From contig UQFK01000003.1 in NCBI GenBank assembly GCA_900540345.1, positions 124,001 through 188,000 of the forward strand: a stretch of 64,000 bases of DNA. Direction: 5' to 3'. Origin of the DNA: an uncultured Eggerthella sp. Lineage in GTDB: Bacteria > Actinomycetota > Coriobacteriia > Coriobacteriales > Eggerthellaceae. Numbering within the stretch: position 1 is the stretch's first letter; the number at the start of each line of letters is the position of its first letter. Positions 34,038 through 42,215 of this stretch are shown here, one piece after another. Under the pieces are notes generated by a model that did no database searches, was not told where the DNA came from, and was given only the letters and a program-made list of their open reading frames with translations. Made by a program: the position numbers and the translations under genes.

Positions 34038-34054
34038 GAGTTAAGAGCACTCTC

Positions 34055-35203
34055 ATGCTGACTGGTCCTGAACTCGAACACGCCCGTCTCGAAGCTTCTC
34101 ATGCGCGTTTGGCGCGCATCCGTGAGCTGCTCGCAGAGCAAGATCTTGACGCGATCTATCTGCGTGATTTGACCAATATCACTTGGGCGAGTGCTTTCGA
34201 TGGGGTATTCGACGACGAGCCGGCTCATGCTCTTTTCATTACGCAAGACAGGGCGTGCCTCCACTCGGATTCACGTTATGTTCAAGCACTTGAAGAAGCG
34301 GCGGTGAGAAGCGAAATAGAGATCTCGATCGAGCCTGGAGGGCATGAAAAATGGCTATCTTCACTGATCGAACCTTCCTTTCGTATAGGTATTGAGGATA
34401 CGATGACGCTGCGTGAATTCGGCGTGCTTGAAGATTTGCTCGCTGATATGGAAAGCCCGATCGTACTCATTCGAACTACTGACCTTATCGAAGGATTGCG
34501 CAGCGTGAAGGACGATCTTGAGATTGCACTCATGCGAGAGGCGCAACGCATCACCGATGCAAGCTTTGAGTATATTGTCAACTTCATCAAAGTAGGTATG
34601 ACCGAAGTCCAGGTTCAGCGTGCTCTCGATGCGTTCATGCTTGAGCAAGGTGCGACCGGTCTCGCATTCGCGACCATCGTTGCAGCAGGCGAACATGCTG
34701 CGAGCCCTCATGCTATTCCGAGCGATCGAGCTATTGAAGCGGGAGATGCGGTGGTCATGGACTTCGGAGCGCGGTTTGGCGGCTATTGTTCGGATATGAC
34801 GCGCACGGTATTCATCGGAGAACCGACTGAGACAATGCGTCGTGCATGGGATACGATGTGTATGGCAAACAAACGCTGCGAAGAGGCGATCTGTGCTGGC
34901 AAGACAGGCGCAGAGATCCATGCGCTTGCTGAAGAAATCCTTGCCCAGGGTGGATTTGCAAAGAAGATGGGGCACGGTCTTGGTCATAGTTTAGGGCTGT
35001 TCATTCATGAAAGACCGACGCTATCTTTGGGCAATAGCGACCCGCTGCCTGCAGGTGCAGTGCTCACAGTAGAACCAGGTATCTATCTGCCAGGAGAATT
35101 CGGTATGAGACTTGAAGATTTCGGTGTCGTTACCGAAACTGGCTTCGAGGTTATTACCCAAAGTACGCATGAGATGGTTATAATAGACCCACTATCACGC
35201 TGA
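34055..35203 (+). CDS. M24 family aminopeptidase (Xaa-Pro peptidase, PepP/PepQ type)
   Basis: A 382-residue protein with an N-terminal creatinase-like domain (about 1-140) and a pita-bread M24 peptidase domain. The five metal ligands are visible: DFGARFGGYCSDMTR (two Asp), HGLGHSLGLFIHE (His), VEPGIYLPGEFGMRLED (two Glu). It cleaves N-terminal residues before proline in peptides. ATG 34055 is chosen, with AAGAG seven bases upstream; an in-frame TTG at 34016 would overlap aroB. Its neighbour efp 28 bases downstream is a conserved pairing. Confidence 0.92.
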   Translation: MLTGPELEHARLEASHARLARIRELLAEQDLDAIYLRDLTNITWASAFDGVFDDEPAHALFITQDRACLHSDSRYVQALEEAAVRSEIEISIEPGGHEKWLSSLIEPSFRIGIEDTMTLREFGVLEDLLADMESPIVLIRTTDLIEGLRSVKDDLEIALMREAQRITDASFEYIVNFIKVGMTEVQVQRALDAFMLEQGATGLAFATIVAAGEHAASPHAIPSDRAIEAGDAVVMDFGARFGGYCSDMTRTVFIGEPTETMRRAWDTMCMANKRCEEAICAGKTGAEIHALAEEILAQGGFAKKMGHGLGHSLGLFIHERPTLSLGNSDPLPAGAVLTVEPGIYLPGEFGMRLEDFGVVTETGFEVITQSTHEMVIIDPLSR

Positions 35204-35231
35204 ATAACGAGTCAAGAAACGAGGAATACTG

Positions 35232-35792
35232 GTGGCAATCTCTACAGCAGACTTCCGTAATGGAATGTGTATCGAATACAAGGACAAGCTTTGGGTCATT
35301 ATCGAGTTCCAGCATGTCAAGCCTGGTAAGGGCGGTGCGTTTGTTCGTACTAAATTGCGCGACATTCGTTCGGGTCGTGTGGTCGACTATACGTTCAACT
35401 CGGGCACGAAGTTCGATTCGCTTCGTCTTGAAAAGAAGGTCATGCAGTATCTCTACAACGACGGTGCAGACTTCCATTTCATGGATCCCAATACCTATGA
35501 TCAGATCGCGCTTGCAGCTGATATCGTTGGCGAGACCGAACAGTGGCTCAAAGAAAACGATGAGGTCACGCTACTCTATGCGGGCGATGAGCTGATCGGC
35601 CTTGAGCCTCAGATGTTCGTCGAGCTTGAAGTTACCGATACCGAACCTGGTTTCAAGGGCGATACTGTGCAGGGTGGTACGAAGCCAGCAACACTGGAAA
35701 CTGGTGCGACCATCCAAGTTCCTATGTTCATCGACAATGGCGATATCCTGCGTATCGACACGCGCGATGGTCGTTATGTCACCCGCGTCTGA
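35232..35792 (+). CDS. efp: Translation elongation factor P
   Basis: A 186-residue protein of three beta barrels (KOW-like 1-65, OB 66-130, C-terminal OB 131-186) that binds between P and E sites and relieves stalling at polyproline. The tip of domain I is KPGKGGAF with the lysine (Lys33) that is a modification site in many species; no modifying enzyme is in the window. GTG start with GAGG upstream. The C-terminal signature GDILRIDTRDGRYVTRV is typical. The Xaa-Pro peptidase precedes it. Confidence 0.97.
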   Translation: MAISTADFRNGMCIEYKDKLWVIIEFQHVKPGKGGAFVRTKLRDIRSGRVVDYTFNSGTKFDSLRLEKKVMQYLYNDGADFHFMDPNTYDQIALAADIVGETEQWLKENDEVTLLYAGDELIGLEPQMFVELEVTDTEPGFKGDTVQGGTKPATLETGATIQVPMFIDNGDILRIDTRDGRYVTRV

Positions 35793-35829
35793 TCTTTAGC
35801 GTCACTCTGACCTAAAATACCGACTTTTG

Positions 35830-35861
35830 CGAGGCGCGATAGGCGCCTCGTGTCGTATAAT
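35830..35861 (+). promoter_or_regulatory. Promoter with overlapping inverted repeat before the carboxyltransferase gene
   Basis: A consensus -10 TATAAT lies at 35856-35861. Just upstream is a perfect 8-bp inverted repeat CGAGGCGC-GATAG-GCGCCTCG (35830-35850) covering the spacer and -35 region, where no consensus hexamer is present. There is no T tract after it, so a repressor/activator site is at least as likely as a terminator for efp. Confidence 0.5.
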
Positions 35862-35922
35862 AATCGTTCATCATCAAGCCACTCATGTACGGGTGTACTT
35901 TGACAAGGAGGTGCGAGTCACT

Positions 35923-37821
35923 TTGGCAAAACTTCAACTTATGGACACTACGATTCGCGACGGACAGCAGAGCCTCTGGGCAACGCGTATGTCTATCGGC
36001 GACATGCTGCCCATTTTGCCCAAGATGGATCGCGTTGGATACTGGGCCATCGAGGCATGGGGTGGAGCGACATTCGATACCTGTTTGCGATTCCTCGACG
36101 AAAATCCATGGGATCGTTTAAGGCTCATCAAGTCGAAAACGCCCAACACTCGTCTTTCCATGCTTTCACGTGGTCAGAACTTGGTTGGTTACAAGCATTA
36201 TTCACGTGAAGTCTGCTTCCGCTTCATCGAAGCTGCGCACCGTAATGGCATCGATGTTTTCCGCGTATTCGATGCGCTGAATGACATTCGAAATGTGGTC
36301 GATAATGCAGAAGCAATCAAAGAATGTGGCGGACACTTCGAAGGAGCTATTTCTTATACGGTATCTCCTGTTCACACGCTTGACAGCTTCTTGGAATATG
36401 GTCAGCAGTTGAAAGATCTGGGTGCAGATTCTATCGCTATCAAGGATATGGCGGGCATGCTTACGCCCTATCGCACTGAGCGAATCGTGAAGGCTTTTAA
36501 TGCCGAGATTGGCCTACCAGTTCATGTTCATTGCCATTACGTTGGTGGTATGGCACCGGCAAATATCATCAAATCCGCTGAAGCAGGCGCTGCTATCGCT
36601 GATACAGCAAGTGCGCCGCTTGCGTTTGGTAATTCTCACCCTGCGGTCGAGATGATCGTAGCCGCTCTTGAAGAGAGTCGCTACGACACGGGTCTTGATC
36701 TGGGTCTGCTCTTCGAGATTTCTGAATACTGGGAAGAAGTGCGCAAGCGCGGTCACTACAAGCGTGGCGTTTCATCTCTGACGCATATGAAGGTCTATTC
36801 GCATCAGGTCCCTGGCGGCATGATGTCAAATCTCGTCAGTCAGCTCGAGATCCAAAATGCGCTTGATCGCTTGGATGAGGTCATGGAAGAGATTCCGCGC
36901 GTTCGTGCTGAAGTCGGTTATCCACCACTCGTTACACCGATGTCACAGATCGTTGGCACGCAGGCTGTGTTCAATGTTCTTACTGGTAAACGCTGGAGTG
37001 TCGTTTCTAAGGAAATGAAAGACTATATTTGCGGCTATTATGGCAAGGCCCCTGGTCCTATGGATCAAGAGATCGTTGCTAAGGTGGTGGGAGATTCTCA
37101 GGTGCTCGACCCAGATATAGCTCCAGGTTCGCTCGTTACCACTACGTTCGCTGAGCTCGAAGAAGAGATCGGCGATCTCGCAAAATCTGAAGAAGACGTT
37201 CTCATGTACGCTTTGTTCCCGAACGAAGCTCGTACGTATTTGAGCAAACATCGCACATCTGAAAAGGTTGATTTCCTCCTGGAAGAGGAGTCAAGCCAGA
37301 CCAAAGAGGAGGATTACGTGGATATCAATCAAATTCGAGAGCTCGTACGCGTAGCTGAAGAGAGCGGCGTGGGCGAGATCGTCGTCGAAGAAGAAGGCTG
37401 CCGTATCGCAGTCCGCATGCCCGGTGCTCCTTCTGCTGCTCCTGCAGTCGCAGCTCCCGCTGCTGAGGCTGCACCTACTGCACAGGTTGCGCCTGCTACT
37501 GAAGCTGCACCCGCTGCGCAAACCGAAAGCACCACACGTCCTGCATCTTGGCATTGCGTCAAAGCGCCTATGGTGGGTACCTTCTATGCAGCTCCCGCTC
37601 CTGGCGAGCCTCCCTTTGTCAAGGTGGGCGATGAAGTTTCTGCTAACCAAACGCTTTGCATCGTCGAGGCGATGAAGCTCATGAACGAGATCGCTTCCGA
37701 GGAAATGGGCACGGTTCGCGAAGTTTGCCTCGAAGATGCAACGCCGGTCGAATTTGGCACGCCGTTGTTCTATATCGAGCCACACACCTCCCATGATGCT
37801 ATCGGACCGGAGAGTGCCTAA
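35923..37821 (+). CDS. Carboxyltransferase (PycB/OadA-type) fused to biotin carboxyl carrier protein
   Basis: A 632-residue fusion. Residues 1 to about 460 are the TIM-barrel carboxyltransferase of pyruvate carboxylase/oxaloacetate decarboxylase: LMDTTIRDGQQSLWATR, FRVFDALND, the lysine in SIAIKDMAG, and HVHCHYVGGMAPAN with metal-binding His. From about 465 comes a whole AccB: a helical start (DINQIRELVRVAEESG), an Ala/Pro linker and a biotinyl domain with EAMKLMNE (Lys585). It should move CO2 between biotin and pyruvate/oxaloacetate with AccC. The start TTG 35923 has AAGGAGG 11 bases upstream; ATG 35827 is too far upstream. There is no membrane beta subunit nearby, which argues for a soluble carboxylase. 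Confidence 0.85.
   Translation: MAKLQLMDTTIRDGQQSLWATRMSIGDMLPILPKMDRVGYWAIEAWGGATFDTCLRFLDENPWDRLRLIKSKTPNTRLSMLSRGQNLVGYKHYSREVCFRFIEAAHRNGIDVFRVFDALNDIRNVVDNAEAIKECGGHFEGAISYTVSPVHTLDSFLEYGQQLKDLGADSIAIKDMAGMLTPYRTERIVKAFNAEIGLPVHVHCHYVGGMAPANIIKSAEAGAAIADTASAPLAFGNSHPAVEMIVAALEESRYDTGLDLGLLFEISEYWEEVRKRGHYKRGVSSLTHMKVYSHQVPGGMMSNLVSQLEIQNALDRLDEVMEEIPRVRAEVGYPPLVTPMSQIVGTQAVFNVLTGKRWSVVSKEMKDYICGYYGKAPGPMDQEIVAKVVGDSQVLDPDIAPGSLVTTTFAELEEEIGDLAKSEEDVLMYALFPNEARTYLSKHRTSEKVDFLLEEESSQTKEEDYVDINQIRELVRVAEESGVGEIVVEEEGCRIAVRMPGAPSAAPAVAAPAAEAAPTAQVAPATEAAPAAQTESTTRPASWHCVKAPMVGTFYAAPAPGEPPFVKVGDEVSANQTLCIVEAMKLMNEIASEEMGTVREVCLEDATPVEFGTPLFYIEPHTSHDAIGPESA
37305..37320 (+). promoter_or_regulatory. 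Internal ribosome-binding site and GTG start for free biotin carrier
   Basis: AGAGGAGG (37305-37312) is followed by five bases and an in-frame GTG (37318), exactly where the AccB homology begins. It is one of the strongest ribosome-binding sites in the window, yet it lies inside an open reading frame. Confidence 0.7.
37318..37821 (+). CDS. accB: Biotin carboxyl carrier protein from an internal start (AccB)
   Basis: Translation from the internal GTG would give a 167-residue protein beginning MDINQIRELVRVAEESGVGE, the normal N-terminus and length of a free AccB. It has an Ala/Pro linker (residues about 42-80) and a biotinyl domain with EAMKLMNE (Lys120). Free AccB with AccC makes carboxybiotin for acetyl-CoA carboxylase, while the fused copy would serve the carboxyltransferase. 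That both forms are made is inference from the ribosome-binding site. The alternative is that the site is a relic of the gene fusion. Confidence 0.6.
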   Translation: MDINQIRELVRVAEESGVGEIVVEEEGCRIAVRMPGAPSAAPAVAAPAAEAAPTAQVAPATEAAPAAQTESTTRPASWHCVKAPMVGTFYAAPAPGEPPFVKVGDEVSANQTLCIVEAMKLMNEIASEEMGTVREVCLEDATPVEFGTPLFYIEPHTSHDAIGPESA

Positions 37822-39171
37822 ATGTTCAACAAGGTCCTAGTCGCAAATAGAGGCGAAGTTGCTTTGCGCATTATGCGCGCTTGTAGGGAACTGGGCGTGA
37901 AGACTGTTGCGGTCTATTCGACCGAAGATGCAAACACAGCCCCTGTTCACTATGCTGATGAGGCGGTCTGTATTGGTCCAGCCCCCGCAAATCAGAGTTA
38001 TCTTATTATCCCGTCCATCATCGCTGCTGCGGTGAATACGGGTGCAGATGCTATTCATCCAGGCTATGGCTTCTTGGCAGAGAACGCTGATTTTGCTCGT
38101 GCTTGTGCAGATAACGACATCGTTTTTATCGGTCCGTCGCCCGAGAGCATTGAAGCTATGGGTAACAAAGCTCAGGCGCGCGAGACCATGAAGAGCTGTG
38201 GTGTGCCTACGGTTCCTGGCTCCGATGGCGTAGTTGAAACCGTTGAAGAGGCGCGTGCATTCGCGGAATCTGCGGGTTATCCTGTGCTCGTAAAGGCGAG
38301 TGCAGGTGGCGGCGGTAAGGGCATGCGTGAGGTGCATAGCCCTGAGGAGCTGGAAAGTCAGTTTACTGCTGCGAAGACCGAAGCATTGGCTGCGTTTGGC
38401 AATGGTGATGTCTACTTGGAGAAACTGGTCCTTCGTCCGCGTCATGTAGAAGTGCAGATCCTAGCCGATAAATACGATAACCGTATCTCATTGTGCGAAC
38501 GCGACTGTTCGTTACAGCGTCGTCATCAGAAGCTACTCGAAGAAGCACCTTCTCCTGCGCTCGATGGTGAAACGCGCCGCGCGATGGGCGTGGCTGCGAT
38601 CAAGGCAGTGCGCGCAACAGGTTACGAAAACGCGGGCACGATCGAATTCCTACTCGATCAAGACGGACGTTTCTACTTTATGGAGATGAACACGCGTGTT
38701 CAGGTTGAACATCCTGTCTCTGAAGCCATCACGGGAACCGACATCATCAAAGAGCAGTTGCGCATCGCTTCTGGTGAGCCGATTTCATGTGCAGAAAATG
38801 CTCCGTTTACACCAAATGGTCATGCGATCGAGTTTCGCATCAATGCAGAGGACCCTGATTACGATTTTCGTCCTTGCCCTGGCACGATCACGAAGTTCAA
38901 GGTTCCCGGCGGCCCTGGTGTGCGCGTAGATACCTATATCTCTCAAGGCGATCGCATCTCGCCTTATTACGACTCCATGGTGGCGAAGGTCATCGTGTGG
39001 GGTTCGACTCGTGAAGAAGCTATTGCACGCGGCAAGCGTGCGCTGCAGGAATTCGAGATCGAGGGTATCAAGACCACGATCCCGTTCCATCTTCAGGTGC
39101 TCGAGAATCCTGCCTTCATAGAGGGTCGAGTCTTTACCGACTTTATCGAAACCGAAATGGGTGATGAATAA
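37822..39171 (+). CDS. accC: Biotin carboxylase
   Basis: A 449-residue ATP-grasp enzyme that carboxylates biotin on its carrier. It has the normal N-terminus MFNKVLVANRGEVALRIMRA, IHPGYGFLAENADFA, KASAGGGGKGMRE (glycine-rich ATP loop), YLEKLVLRPRHVEVQ, CERDCSLQRRHQKLLEE and EMNTRVQVEHPVSEAITG (catalytic and Mg residues). It starts one base after the stop of the fusion gene. It probably serves both free and fused carrier. It is followed without a gap by the Asp23 gene, the usual efp-accB-accC-asp23 order. Confidence 0.97.
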   Translation: MFNKVLVANRGEVALRIMRACRELGVKTVAVYSTEDANTAPVHYADEAVCIGPAPANQSYLIIPSIIAAAVNTGADAIHPGYGFLAENADFARACADNDIVFIGPSPESIEAMGNKAQARETMKSCGVPTVPGSDGVVETVEEARAFAESAGYPVLVKASAGGGGKGMREVHSPEELESQFTAAKTEALAAFGNGDVYLEKLVLRPRHVEVQILADKYDNRISLCERDCSLQRRHQKLLEEAPSPALDGETRRAMGVAAIKAVRATGYENAGTIEFLLDQDGRFYFMEMNTRVQVEHPVSEAITGTDIIKEQLRIASGEPISCAENAPFTPNGHAIEFRINAEDPDYDFRPCPGTITKFKVPGGPGVRVDTYISQGDRISPYYDSMVAKVIVWGSTREEAIARGKRALQEFEIEGIKTTIPFHLQVLENPAFIEGRVFTDFIETEMGDE

Positions 39172-39516
39172 ATGTCAGATATGCAGACAAGTGGGATGGC
39201 TATCGCGCCAGATGTACTCGATACCATCATCGCGCTCGCGCTGAAAGATGTTGCGGGTATTGCCCATGTTGGACAGGCGTCTTCTAAGCTCTTCTCGTTT
39301 TTCACTTCAAAGCAAGACCAGCAAGGGGTGACGGTCAGCCAAGTAACCGAGGATACTATCGATGTAAGCGTGGTTATCACCGTGCTCAATGGATACTCAC
39401 TTGATAAGATCGCAAGCGATGCCCGTAAGGCCATTGCTGATGCGATCCTTTCTCAAACCGGATATACGGTCAACCGAGTCGACATTCATGTCGATGGCAT
39501 CCTTTTTCAGGATTAG
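39172..39516 (+). CDS. Asp23/Gls24 family (DUF322) envelope stress protein
   Basis: A 114-residue alpha/beta protein with family features IAPDVLDTIIALALKDVAGIAHV and VVITVLNGYSLDKIASDARKAI and a final VNRVDIHVDGILF. Family members are abundant cytoplasmic proteins that associate with the membrane and cell envelope in Gram-positives. Its position between accC and nusB is conserved from Firmicutes to Coriobacteria. It starts at the base after the accC stop. Confidence 0.88.
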   Translation: MSDMQTSGMAIAPDVLDTIIALALKDVAGIAHVGQASSKLFSFFTSKQDQQGVTVSQVTEDTIDVSVVITVLNGYSLDKIASDARKAIADAILSQTGYTVNRVDIHVDGILFQD

Positions 39517-39524
39517 CGCAGACC

Positions 39525-39962
39525 ATGGCGGAAAAGCAGCAACATGAGCGCACAGAAGCACGGCGTCTTGCAACGCAGGTGCTCTATCAAGGTGATATCC
39601 TCGAGATCGATCCTGTTACGATCATCTCTGATGAGAGATTGGTCGACGAAACACAACTTTTGAGCAACTATGCCAAGCGCTTGATCGAAGGCACCTCTGC
39701 CAATATGGATATGATCGATGACGATATTGCTTCTGCCAGCGAGAATTGGGCGCTTGATCGTATGCCTATCGTCGATCGCTCGCTCTTGCGGATGGCTGCA
39801 TACGAGATGCGCTATGTTGATGAGGTACCTATCTCGGTTACGATCAATGAAGCAGTCAACCTTGCTAAGGAATTCGGTGGAGACGATTCGCCGCGCTTTG
39901 TGAATGGCATCCTTGGTCGAATTGCCATCAAGCTGGAGGAGGAATCCCATGACACTGAATAG
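39525..39962 (+). CDS. nusB: Transcription antitermination factor NusB
   Basis: A 145-residue helical protein that binds boxA RNA with NusE during rRNA transcription. It has the ARRLATQVLYQGDI N-terminal RNA-binding helix, the core WALDRMPIVDRSLLRMAAYEM and VPISVTINEAVNLAKEFGGDDSPRFVNGILG, the family signature. It starts eight bases after asp23 and overlaps xseB by 14 bases. Confidence 0.95.
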   Translation: MAEKQQHERTEARRLATQVLYQGDILEIDPVTIISDERLVDETQLLSNYAKRLIEGTSANMDMIDDDIASASENWALDRMPIVDRSLLRMAAYEMRYVDEVPISVTINEAVNLAKEFGGDDSPRFVNGILGRIAIKLEEESHDTE

Positions 39963-40254
39963 CGCTGAGAACTTTGAGGATGTGAAAGCGCGCCTTGACG
40001 AGATCGTCGAGGCAGTTAGTAGTGACGATATTTCACTTGATGATGCACTTAAGCTCTATGAAGAAGCGGTCGAGCTGGGTTTGGTCGCCTCGTCGCTTTT
40101 AGAAGAGAATCTTGAAGCGAAGAATGCAGCCTACGATGAAGATCAGGCTTCGGATCACTCGCTCGAAGAGGCTACTTCTGATGCTACTATTCAGGATCAA
40201 GCAGATCTCCCGTCAGAGTCTGTCAATACTGTTCTCGCAGATGAATCTGAGTAA
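39949..40254 (+). CDS. xseB: Exodeoxyribonuclease VII small subunit
   Basis: A 101-residue protein. ATG 39949, with GGAGGAGG six bases upstream, is the start. Residues about 7-55 form the XseB helical pair (FEDVKARLDEIVEAVSSDDI, LDDALKLYEEAVELG). The last 45 residues are an acidic, disordered-looking tail beyond the typical 70-80 residue family length. The large subunit XseA, usually the next-door gene, is not in the window. Confidence 0.88.
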   Translation: MTLNSAENFEDVKARLDEIVEAVSSDDISLDDALKLYEEAVELGLVASSLLEENLEAKNAAYDEDQASDHSLEEATSDATIQDQADLPSESVNTVLADESE

Positions 40255-40280
40255 TTCATACGGAATTCGCATTCGTTTCG

Positions 40281-40286
40281 TATACT
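40281..40286 (+). promoter_or_regulatory. -10 element for dxs
   Basis: TATACT, 5 of 6 to consensus, is 25 bases before the dxs start and downstream of the xseB stop. No fitting -35 hexamer is seen. Confidence 0.4.
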
Positions 40287-40310
40287 AGAGGGCAAAAGTA
40301 AGGGGGAGTT

Positions 40311-42188
40311 ATGGCAGATCGAATACTCGACTCGATCGAATCACCTGATATGCTTAAGCTCCTTACTAATGATGAGCTCTCTATTCTCGCATCTGAGATC
40401 CGAGATGAAATCTTGAATACCACTTCAAAAACAGGTGGCCATGTTGCATCAAGCCTTGGTGCAGTTGAGATCATCCTCGCGGTGCATAGCCTTATCGATT
40501 CGCCTCACGATCGCTTTATTTTCGATGTTGGCCATCAATCTTATGCTCATATGCTGCTTACGGGGCGTCGTGAAGAATTTGGGACGTTGCGCCAATATGG
40601 AGGCCTTTCGGGTTTTCCTAAGCCTCACTCAAATCCGCATGATGTGCATCCTTCGGGTCACGCTTCGGATTCTCTTTCGGTTGCCTGTGGTATTGCGCGT
40701 GCGCGCGATCTGTCAGGTGGTGATCAAAAGGTAGTCGCACTTATTGGCGATGCCTCGCTTGCGGGTGGTATGGCATTCGAAGCGCTCAATGACATTGGAC
40801 AGGCACAAACTCCCCTCGTTATCATCTTGAACGATAACGAAATGGCTATCTCGCGCAATGTTGGCGCAATGGCCTACCATTTGGGTGCGATTCGCGTGAG
40901 TTCGAATTACCGCAAGAGCCGAGATTCTATTCAAGAACATCTTGAGAATTTTGGTGCAGCTGGCAAGGCTCTTGTGAAGATGGGTAAGACTGCGAAGGAG
41001 TCGGTCAAGCAGTTCGTGTTGCCAGAGTCGATGATGTTCGAGCAACTTGGTATCATTTGCACACCTCCTATCGATGGTCATAATATCCCCGCGCTCAAAG
41101 CTGCCATCAAGAAAGCATTTGATGCAAACGCCCCTGTTCTTGTCCATGTCATTACCAAGAAGGGCAAAGGTTATGAACCAGCAGAGGAAAATCCTTCCAA
41201 GTTCCACGGCATTGGTCCTTTTGACCTTGCAACAGGGGAGACGAAGAAGGGTCAAGGTGGCTCTCTAACGTATACGCAAGCCTTCACAAAAGCGTTGAAG
41301 GCAGAGGCAGCGACTGATGACGATGTGGTTGTTGTCACTGCTGCGATGACTGATGGAACAGGATTGGCCGATTTTGCAGAGTCCTATCCTGAGCGTTTCT
41401 TCGATGTAGGTATTGCAGAAGAACATGCAGTCGCTATGGCAAGTGGGCTTGCACTTGGTGGCAAGAAGCCGATCGTTGCGCTTTATTCAACTTTTATGCA
41501 GCGTTCGATCGATCAGCTCATCATCAATACGGCACTTCCAAAGACGCATGTGGTCTTCGCGATCGATCGTGCTGGTCTGGTCGGAGATGATGGCCCAACG
41601 CATCATGGGGTCTTCGATCTGGTCTATGCGCGTATGGTTCCGAATGTGAAGATCCTTGCACCTTCAGATGAGGCAGAGGTTGCTTGCGCTCTTCATACTG
41701 CGCTTGCGCTCGACGGGCCGGTTGTCGTGCGCTACCCGCGCGGAGAGGCGCCAGGAGCTGCTATTCCCGATACTCCTGAGGCCTTTGAATTGGCAGTCTC
41801 AAAAGAGGTGAGGTCCGGCTCTGATGTTGCGATTCTTGCCTTTGGTCGCATGGTCACCTATGCGCTCTCTGCTGCAGATCTGCTTGAACGTGAAGGAATT
41901 TCAGCTCGTGTTGTTGATATGCGGTGGGTAAAGCCGATCGACAAGGAAGCCATCAAGCGTGCCGCAGAGACAACGAAGCTTGTTGTCACGCTCGAAGATG
42001 GCGTTATCATCGGTGGTGCCGGTGAAGCGGTGGGAGAGGTGCTGGCCGAAGAGGGATTGCAAGTCTCTGCACTCACGCTTGGTTTGCCTGATAAGTTTAT
42101 CGAGCAAGGCAAGGTCGATCTGCTCTTTGCTGATCTTGGACTTGATGCAGAGGGAATCGCTCGTCAGATCAAACAAAAGCTTCTCTAG
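40311..42188 (+). CDS. dxs: 1-Deoxy-D-xylulose-5-phosphate synthase
   Basis: A 625-residue thiamine-diphosphate enzyme that joins pyruvate and glyceraldehyde-3-phosphate, the first step of the MEP isoprenoid pathway. It shows VASSLGAVEIILAVH (His), FDVGHQSYAHMLLTGR, the ThDP motif GDASLAGGMAFEALND..NDNEM (GDG variant, here GDA), the central FFDVGIAEEHAV (catalytic Glu) and DRAGLVGDDGPTHHG. AAGGGGGAG lies seven bases before the ATG. The N-terminus lacks the LR.L segment of longer forms, but the length is normal. Confidence 0.96.
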   Translation: MADRILDSIESPDMLKLLTNDELSILASEIRDEILNTTSKTGGHVASSLGAVEIILAVHSLIDSPHDRFIFDVGHQSYAHMLLTGRREEFGTLRQYGGLSGFPKPHSNPHDVHPSGHASDSLSVACGIARARDLSGGDQKVVALIGDASLAGGMAFEALNDIGQAQTPLVIILNDNEMAISRNVGAMAYHLGAIRVSSNYRKSRDSIQEHLENFGAAGKALVKMGKTAKESVKQFVLPESMMFEQLGIICTPPIDGHNIPALKAAIKKAFDANAPVLVHVITKKGKGYEPAEENPSKFHGIGPFDLATGETKKGQGGSLTYTQAFTKALKAEAATDDDVVVVTAAMTDGTGLADFAESYPERFFDVGIAEEHAVAMASGLALGGKKPIVALYSTFMQRSIDQLIINTALPKTHVVFAIDRAGLVGDDGPTHHGVFDLVYARMVPNVKILAPSDEAEVACALHTALALDGPVVVRYPRGEAPGAAIPDTPEAFELAVSKEVRSGSDVAILAFGRMVTYALSAADLLEREGISARVVDMRWVKPIDKEAIKRAAETTKLVVTLEDGVIIGGAGEAVGEVLAEEGLQVSALTLGLPDKFIEQGKVDLLFADLGLDAEGIARQIKQKLL

Positions 42189-42215
42189 AGTGCCTTCATC
42201 TTCGATCGCATTGGG

